Part shown: piece by piece, positions 60,517-64,000 of the stretch
How the letters are laid out: every line of letters begins with the position of its first letter
How positions within the stretch are numbered: position 1 is the first letter of the stretch
From: Paragemmobacter kunshanensis
GTDB lineage: Bacteria > Pseudomonadota > Alphaproteobacteria > Rhodobacterales > Rhodobacteraceae
Length of the DNA: 64,000 bases
NCBI RefSeq assembly: GCF_011059185.1
Contig: NZ_JAALFE010000001.1
Location: forward strand, 62,001-126,000
Direction of reading: 5' to 3'
Program-made: the position numbers and the translations under genes
Notes under the pieces: model-generated
The model's input: only the letters and a program-made list of their open reading frames with translations
Database searches by the model: none
What the model was told of the DNA's origin: nothing

Positions 60517-62364
60517 TTAGGCGGCCGCGCTCAGGACGATGACGGTCACGTCAACCGCCGTGCCAAAGGGCACATTGGGCAGGCTGGCCACGACCCGATC
60601 CGCCACCAGCACATCCGTGCCGCCACCGGCACCTTCCTGCAGGCGCATGGGGTAATCCCCGGCGGCGGTGCTGCCGTTCACGAAGGGCTCCACCTCGATC
60701 CGCAATTCCTCTTGCGCGGGGTCGATATCCGCGATGGTCACGGCGGCACGCCCGGCGGTCACGATGCCAAAGCCATCCACGCCGCCCCCGCCGTACAACA
60801 TATCCCCGTCATCGCCCGCCACATCGTCATCCCCCGGCCCGCCGAACACCGTGTCGGGGCTGTCCGTCGCGCCCAGATCAATCGCTGCCAGCGTGTCGTT
60901 CCCCACCCCGCCATGCAGCACGTCAAAGCCAAGCTGGGCGGAAATATTGTCATCCCCGGCAAGGCCATAGATATCCTGGCTGGCCCCCACATAACGCTCG
61001 AAATCGTTCTCCCCTGTCAGCCGGATCCCGGTATCCTCCGGATCGCGCCGGATCACGATATCCGCAACCTCCAGCCCCGCCGCCCCGTCCAGCCGCGCCG
61101 CCACAGACCCGTTGACAGAGACAACCGCCGTGCTGCCCTCGCTCGTGATGGTCACGACCGGGGCCCGCGTGCCGGCATAAAGGATCTCCATCCGGTCCTG
61201 CGCCAGGTCGAAATCCGTCACCGTCACGCCCGCCGCGCCATCCAGCGTCAGGATATCCGCCCCCGCACCAAGCGAGACCCGATCCTGTCCATCGACAAGG
61301 ATGCTGTCATTGCCCGCACCCCCCGCAACCGTATCCGCGATGAAGCCTGCATCGCGGGCGTCGATGATGTCATCCCCATCGCCCCCGGTCAGGCTGTCCG
61401 CCCCGATGCCGCCATTCAGCACATCGTTCCCGGCCCCGCCATCCAGGCTGTCATTGCCCGCGCCGCCGGCCAGCACATCGGCCCCGTCATCGCCCGACAG
61501 CGAATCCGCGCCTTCGCCGCCCGCCATCCCGTCATCGCCAAGGCCACCGCTCAGCAGGTCGTCGCCCGCGCCGCCCGACAGGGTATCGGCATCGCTGTCC
61601 CCGTAGATCGAGTCATTGCCCGCCCCGCCGATCAGGGAATCGGCCCCCTCGGCCCCCCGCGCCAGGAAGCCGATCACCGCCCCGCCGCCCGCCAGCACGT
61701 CACGCCCCGCGCCCAGAAAGACCGAATCCGCCCCGCTGTCCGAGAACATGGTCACCGTATCCGCCCCGGCCCCGCCGAACAGCGTGTCGGCCCCCGCGCC
61801 GCCGGTCATGCGGTCATCCCCCGCGCCACCCAGCAGGGTATCGCTTCCCTCGCCGCCAAAGAGCCGGTCATTCCCGCCCTCGCCGAACAGCCGGTCCGCC
61901 GCATCGCCGCCAAAGATCGTGTCATCATCGGCCTGGCCATAGATCGTATCCACGCCCTCGCCACCATAGAGCTTGTCCGCCCCCGTCCAGCCGCGCAGCG
62001 CATCCGCGCCCGCCCCGCCGAACAGGCGATCCGCGCCATCGCCGCCGCCAAGGACATCGGCCCCGCCCCGGCCCAGCAGCGTATCATCCCCGCCAAGCCC
62101 CGAGATCGTGTCGGCGACATTCGTCCCGGCCAGCAGGTCATCGCCGGATGTCGCGCCGCCGCCCGCGATGCGGGCCGGGGCGGCCTGGGCCAGAAGCGTC
62201 TGATCCTGATCGGTATCGTCGCCTGCCGCCGGACCGGCGGTGTCGTCCCCCGTGCCGGCCGCCTCGGCGGCCTCTCCCTCGCTGTCATCATTCGTGGAAC
62301 TGTCGAGAAGGAAGTTGGACAGCGCCGCAAAGGGCAAGGCAAGCAACATCAGAAGGGCGCTCAT
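60517..62364 (-). CDS. RTX (calcium-binding nonapeptide) protein with N-terminal anchor
   Basis: 615 residues from the ATG at 62364. A hydrophobic N-terminus (SALLMLLALPFAALSNFLLD), an acidic linker to about residue 75, then about 25 nonapeptide repeats of the GGxGxDxLx type (GDDTLLGRGGADVLGGGDGA) that bind calcium as a beta-roll. C-terminal blocks of the pattern VTDFDLAQDRMEILYAGT follow, with another weaker repeat array after that. The end VDVTVIVLSAAA is hydrophobic, as in type I secretion signals. No enzymatic domain is seen. It is a relative of the protein at 62965. Confidence 0.85.
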   Translation of the reverse strand: MSALLMLLALPFAALSNFLLDSSTNDDSEGEAAEAAGTGDDTAGPAAGDDTDQDQTLLAQAAPARIAGGGATSGDDLLAGTNVADTISGLGGDDTLLGRGGADVLGGGDGADRLFGGAGADALRGWTGADKLYGGEGVDTIYGQADDDTIFGGDAADRLFGEGGNDRLFGGEGSDTLLGGAGDDRMTGGAGADTLFGGAGADTVTMFSDSGADSVFLGAGRDVLAGGGAVIGFLARGAEGADSLIGGAGNDSIYGDSDADTLSGGAGDDLLSGGLGDDGMAGGEGADSLSGDDGADVLAGGAGNDSLDGGAGNDVLNGGIGADSLTGGDGDDIIDARDAGFIADTVAGGAGNDSILVDGQDRVSLGAGADILTLDGAAGVTVTDFDLAQDRMEILYAGTRAPVVTITSEGSTAVVSVNGSVAARLDGAAGLEVADIVIRRDPEDTGIRLTGENDFERYVGASQDIYGLAGDDNISAQLGFDVLHGGVGNDTLAAIDLGATDSPDTVFGGPGDDDVAGDDGDMLYGGGGVDGFGIVTAGRAAVTIADIDPAQEELRIEVEPFVNGSTAAGDYPMRLQEGAGGGTDVLVADRVVASLPNVPFGTAVDVTVIVLSAAA

Positions 62365-62550
62365 CACACAAACTCCAGCACTCGTTACAATGCCGAAAAT
62401 TTGACGCAATTCATGCGCCCAAAGCAAGCGATTCCCGGGGCCGAGGGTCGCGCGTTAACGATGCGGAAACTATTTGCGCTGCACCCCGGAAACCGTTCCC
62501 GATTCGCGAACAATCACCCCTACGGTCCCGGTTCCGGCGGCAGGGCGGCC

Positions 62551-62859
62551 TCAGCCATGGGTCTTGAAGGCCTCGGTGAAGGCGGCCTTCTGGGCATCCG
62601 ATGCCTCGGCCTGATGCAGCGCCTTCCAGTCGTCATAGGGCATGCCATAGACCAGCGTCTTCGCCTCGTCCTTGCCCAGCGGCACGCCCGCCTCTGCCGC
62701 CGCCTCGGCCATCCAGCGGCTCAGGCAGTTGCGGCAGAAGCCGGCAAGGTTCATCAGGTCGATGTTCTGCACATCGGTCCGGTTCTGCAGATGGTCGCGC
62801 AGCCGCCGATAGGCGGCGGCCTCCAGGGCCTGCATCGTGGCATCGTCGATCTGGGTCAT
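62551..62859 (-). CDS. DUF1244 family protein
   Basis: 102 residues from the ATG at 62859. All helical; contains the conserved NLAGFCRNCLSRWMAEAAAE with a CxxC pair, and KTLVYGMPYDDWKALHQ. The DUF1244 family is small, widespread in proteobacteria and functionally uncharacterised. It lies between the two RTX genes but has the look of an independent core gene. Confidence 0.9.
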   Translation of the reverse strand: MTQIDDATMQALEAAAYRRLRDHLQNRTDVQNIDLMNLAGFCRNCLSRWMAEAAAEAGVPLGKDEAKTLVYGMPYDDWKALHQAEASDAQKAAFTEAFKTHG

Positions 62860-62964
62860 GCGGCGGTCCTCCTTCCGGCAAAGGTAGGCCCTGCGCCCCG
62901 CGCGCACCAGCCCCCCGGAAGGCCCCGCCCCGGCGCTGCGCGCAGAGCGCGCGCACCCTCCCCG

Positions 62965-63903
62965 CTAGACCCGCGTCCGCACGATATCCGCCGCGTTCAG
63001 CTGATCCGCCCGCAGCCCCGGCAGATAGACCACATCCGCCCCGTCCACGGTGACCATCACACCCTGATCCTGCTGCTCCACCACGATATCGACCCCGGCC
63101 TGCGACTCTACCAGCACCTCAAGCCGGTCCTCGGCCGGGTTGAAATCCTCCACCCGCACCACTTGCCCGAAATTCGGATCCGCCGGATCGTCCGGCACCG
63201 GCGGCACCAGCGCCGAGAAGATATCCGCCCCCGCCCCGCCGGTCATCACATCGCCCCGGTCGCCGACCAGCACATCATCCCCATCCCCGCCGATCAGGCG
63301 ATCCTCGCTCGCCTCGCCCCCCACATTGAACAGATTGTTCAGAACCCGGCTCTCGACCGGGCCGGAAATCGCGCCATAGCGGGCTTCCACCGCAGTGATG
63401 AAGGCATTGCGATCCAGATCATCCAGAACATCGCCGGGCGAGGCGCTGTCGGGCGTCAGCCCGATCAGCACGTCATTCCCTGCCCCGCCATCCAGCGTAT
63501 TGGCCCCGTCCATGCCCGCCAGCACATCCGCGCCCGCCCCGCCCGCCATGGAATCATCCCCGGCCCCGCCGACCAGCAGATCGTTCCCCGCATCGCCGGA
63601 CATCTGGTCATTGCCCGCACCGCCCAGCAGCACGTCATTGGCCGCCCCGCCCAGAAGCGTATCCGTGCCATTGTCGCCCACCAGAAGATCGACCCCGGCA
63701 TCGCCCTGCAACAGATCATCGCCGTTGAAGCCAAGGATCAGGTCATCCCCGGCATCGCCCGAGATGTCATTGTCGCCCGCATCCCCGCGCAGAAGATCCG
63801 CCTCATCCTCGCCGCCATCCACGGCAGGGGCGGGATCATCATCCCCGCCTGACAAAAGCCCGATCAGGCCAAGGGGGATAATCGTCAACAGAACCAGCAA
63901 CAT
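62965..63903 (-). CDS. Second anchored RTX calcium-binding protein
   Basis: 312 residues from the ATG at 63903. Hydrophobic N-terminus [20 protein letters not shown] with no typical cleavage site, acidic linker, then about ten nonapeptide repeats ([20 protein letters not shown]). A small insert ([19 protein letters not shown]) is followed by more repeats and a C-terminal block [20 protein letters not shown], matching that in the RTX protein at 60517. The anchor is unusual for RTX exoproteins. The 97 bases beyond it to the window end show no gene. Confidence 0.85.
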   Translation of the reverse strand: MLLVLLTIIPLGLIGLLSGGDDDPAPAVDGGEDEADLLRGDAGDNDISGDAGDDLILGFNGDDLLQGDAGVDLLVGDNGTDTLLGGAANDVLLGGAGNDQMSGDAGNDLLVGGAGDDSMAGGAGADVLAGMDGANTLDGGAGNDVLIGLTPDSASPGDVLDDLDRNAFITAVEARYGAISGPVESRVLNNLFNVGGEASEDRLIGGDGDDVLVGDRGDVMTGGAGADIFSALVPPVPDDPADPNFGQVVRVEDFNPAEDRLEVLVESQAGVDIVVEQQDQGVMVTVDGADVVYLPGLRADQLNAADIVRTRV

Positions 63904-64000
63904 GGCAAAACTCGCACAGGGAAATCACACCAGCCGTCAGTTGCGGGGTCTCCGCCGATTCTGTCAAATGCCGCGCAGTTCGCGCCACATCACGGAAACA

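Noticed and set aside
62396-62412. Extra copy of the TGACGCA hairpin upstream of the RTX gene
   Set aside because: TGACGCA is present with partly matching flanks, but the arms do not pair beyond a few bases, so chance is likely.
60712-63852. Open frame of 1046 codons on the plus strand
   Set aside because: It runs antisense to both RTX genes and DUF1244. The residue pattern is the reverse of Gly/Asp-rich repeats (Arg, Pro, Ala, His runs) with no domain; a GC-rich shadow frame.
1-64000. tRNA or rRNA genes, insertion sequences, prophage
   Set aside because: None recognised by reading both strands; a tRNAscan and ISfinder search would settle it.

Overview
The window is high-GC, densely packed chromosomal DNA from an alphaproteobacterium of the Rhodobacteraceae (Rhodobacter/Gemmobacter/Tabrizicola/Paracoccus-like). 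Pointers are a TrcR (DUF1013) regulator, COQ9, the 48-residue subunit IV of aa3 cytochrome oxidase, a TIGR02302 protein, an Mcl1 of exactly 318 residues that reads like the Rhodobacter sphaeroides enzyme, phaA/phaB, and typical Rhodobacteraceae synteny such as argH - tiny lipoproteins - lysA. Almost all of it looks like core chromosome; I see no insertion sequence, prophage, CRISPR array, rRNA or tRNA.

Layout. 1-9.3 kb: end of pheA, an SRPBCC protein, nudC, a CpdB-like phosphoesterase, a HAD phosphatase, the SRP RNA gene, then dnaX - membrane protein - ybaB - recR and the regulator TrcR. 9.4-15 kb: RNase T2, a quinone oxidoreductase, coq9, rpsU, a four-hairpin repeat cluster, an Lrp regulator facing ald, and mscL. 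15-23 kb: a GNAT - mobB fusion - mobA operon, azlCD, a lipoprotein, cytochrome oxidase subunit IV, a DUF6173-like protein, and an MBL hydrolase with an acyl-CoA dehydrogenase. 23-34 kb: threonylcarbamoyl-AMP synthase, greA, ETF-ubiquinone oxidoreductase, a TPR protein with ispE, two tandem OB-fold proteins (one frameshifted), a polyprenyl diphosphate synthase, a methyltransferase and an EamA exporter. 34-41 kb: a second four-hairpin cluster, phaB, phaA, a degenerate EAL protein, tag, a TlpA-like thioredoxin, argH, three tiny lipoprotein genes and DUF2834. 41-49 kb: lysA, the TIGR02302 protein, a zinc-ribbon protein, ftsEX-plsC and a flavin oxidase-like protein.

49-58 kb is the metabolic centre. 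An ScfR/RamB-type regulator diverges from sgaA - mcl - mtkA - mtkB, which is the serine-cycle segment that turns malate into acetyl-CoA and glyoxylate and aminates the glyoxylate to glycine. After sugE and accA comes a second malyl-CoA lyase, mcl1, of the ethylmalonyl-CoA pathway. With phaA and phaB upstream (first steps of that pathway) and ETF-QO (electron sink for acyl-CoA dehydrogenases), the window suggests an organism that assimilates C1 or C2 compounds by joining a serine cycle to the ethylmalonyl-CoA pathway. The remaining serine-cycle genes are not here.

58-64 kb: a dipeptide epimerase, a VapC-type toxin with an AbrB-type antitoxin, a D-amino-acid transaminase, and two RTX (calcium-binding nonapeptide) proteins with N-terminal hydrophobic anchors flanking a DUF1244 gene. 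The least explained items are the mirrored hairpin repeat clusters, the MobB fusion, the anchored RTX pair, the degenerate EAL protein and the frameshifted OB-fold paralogue.
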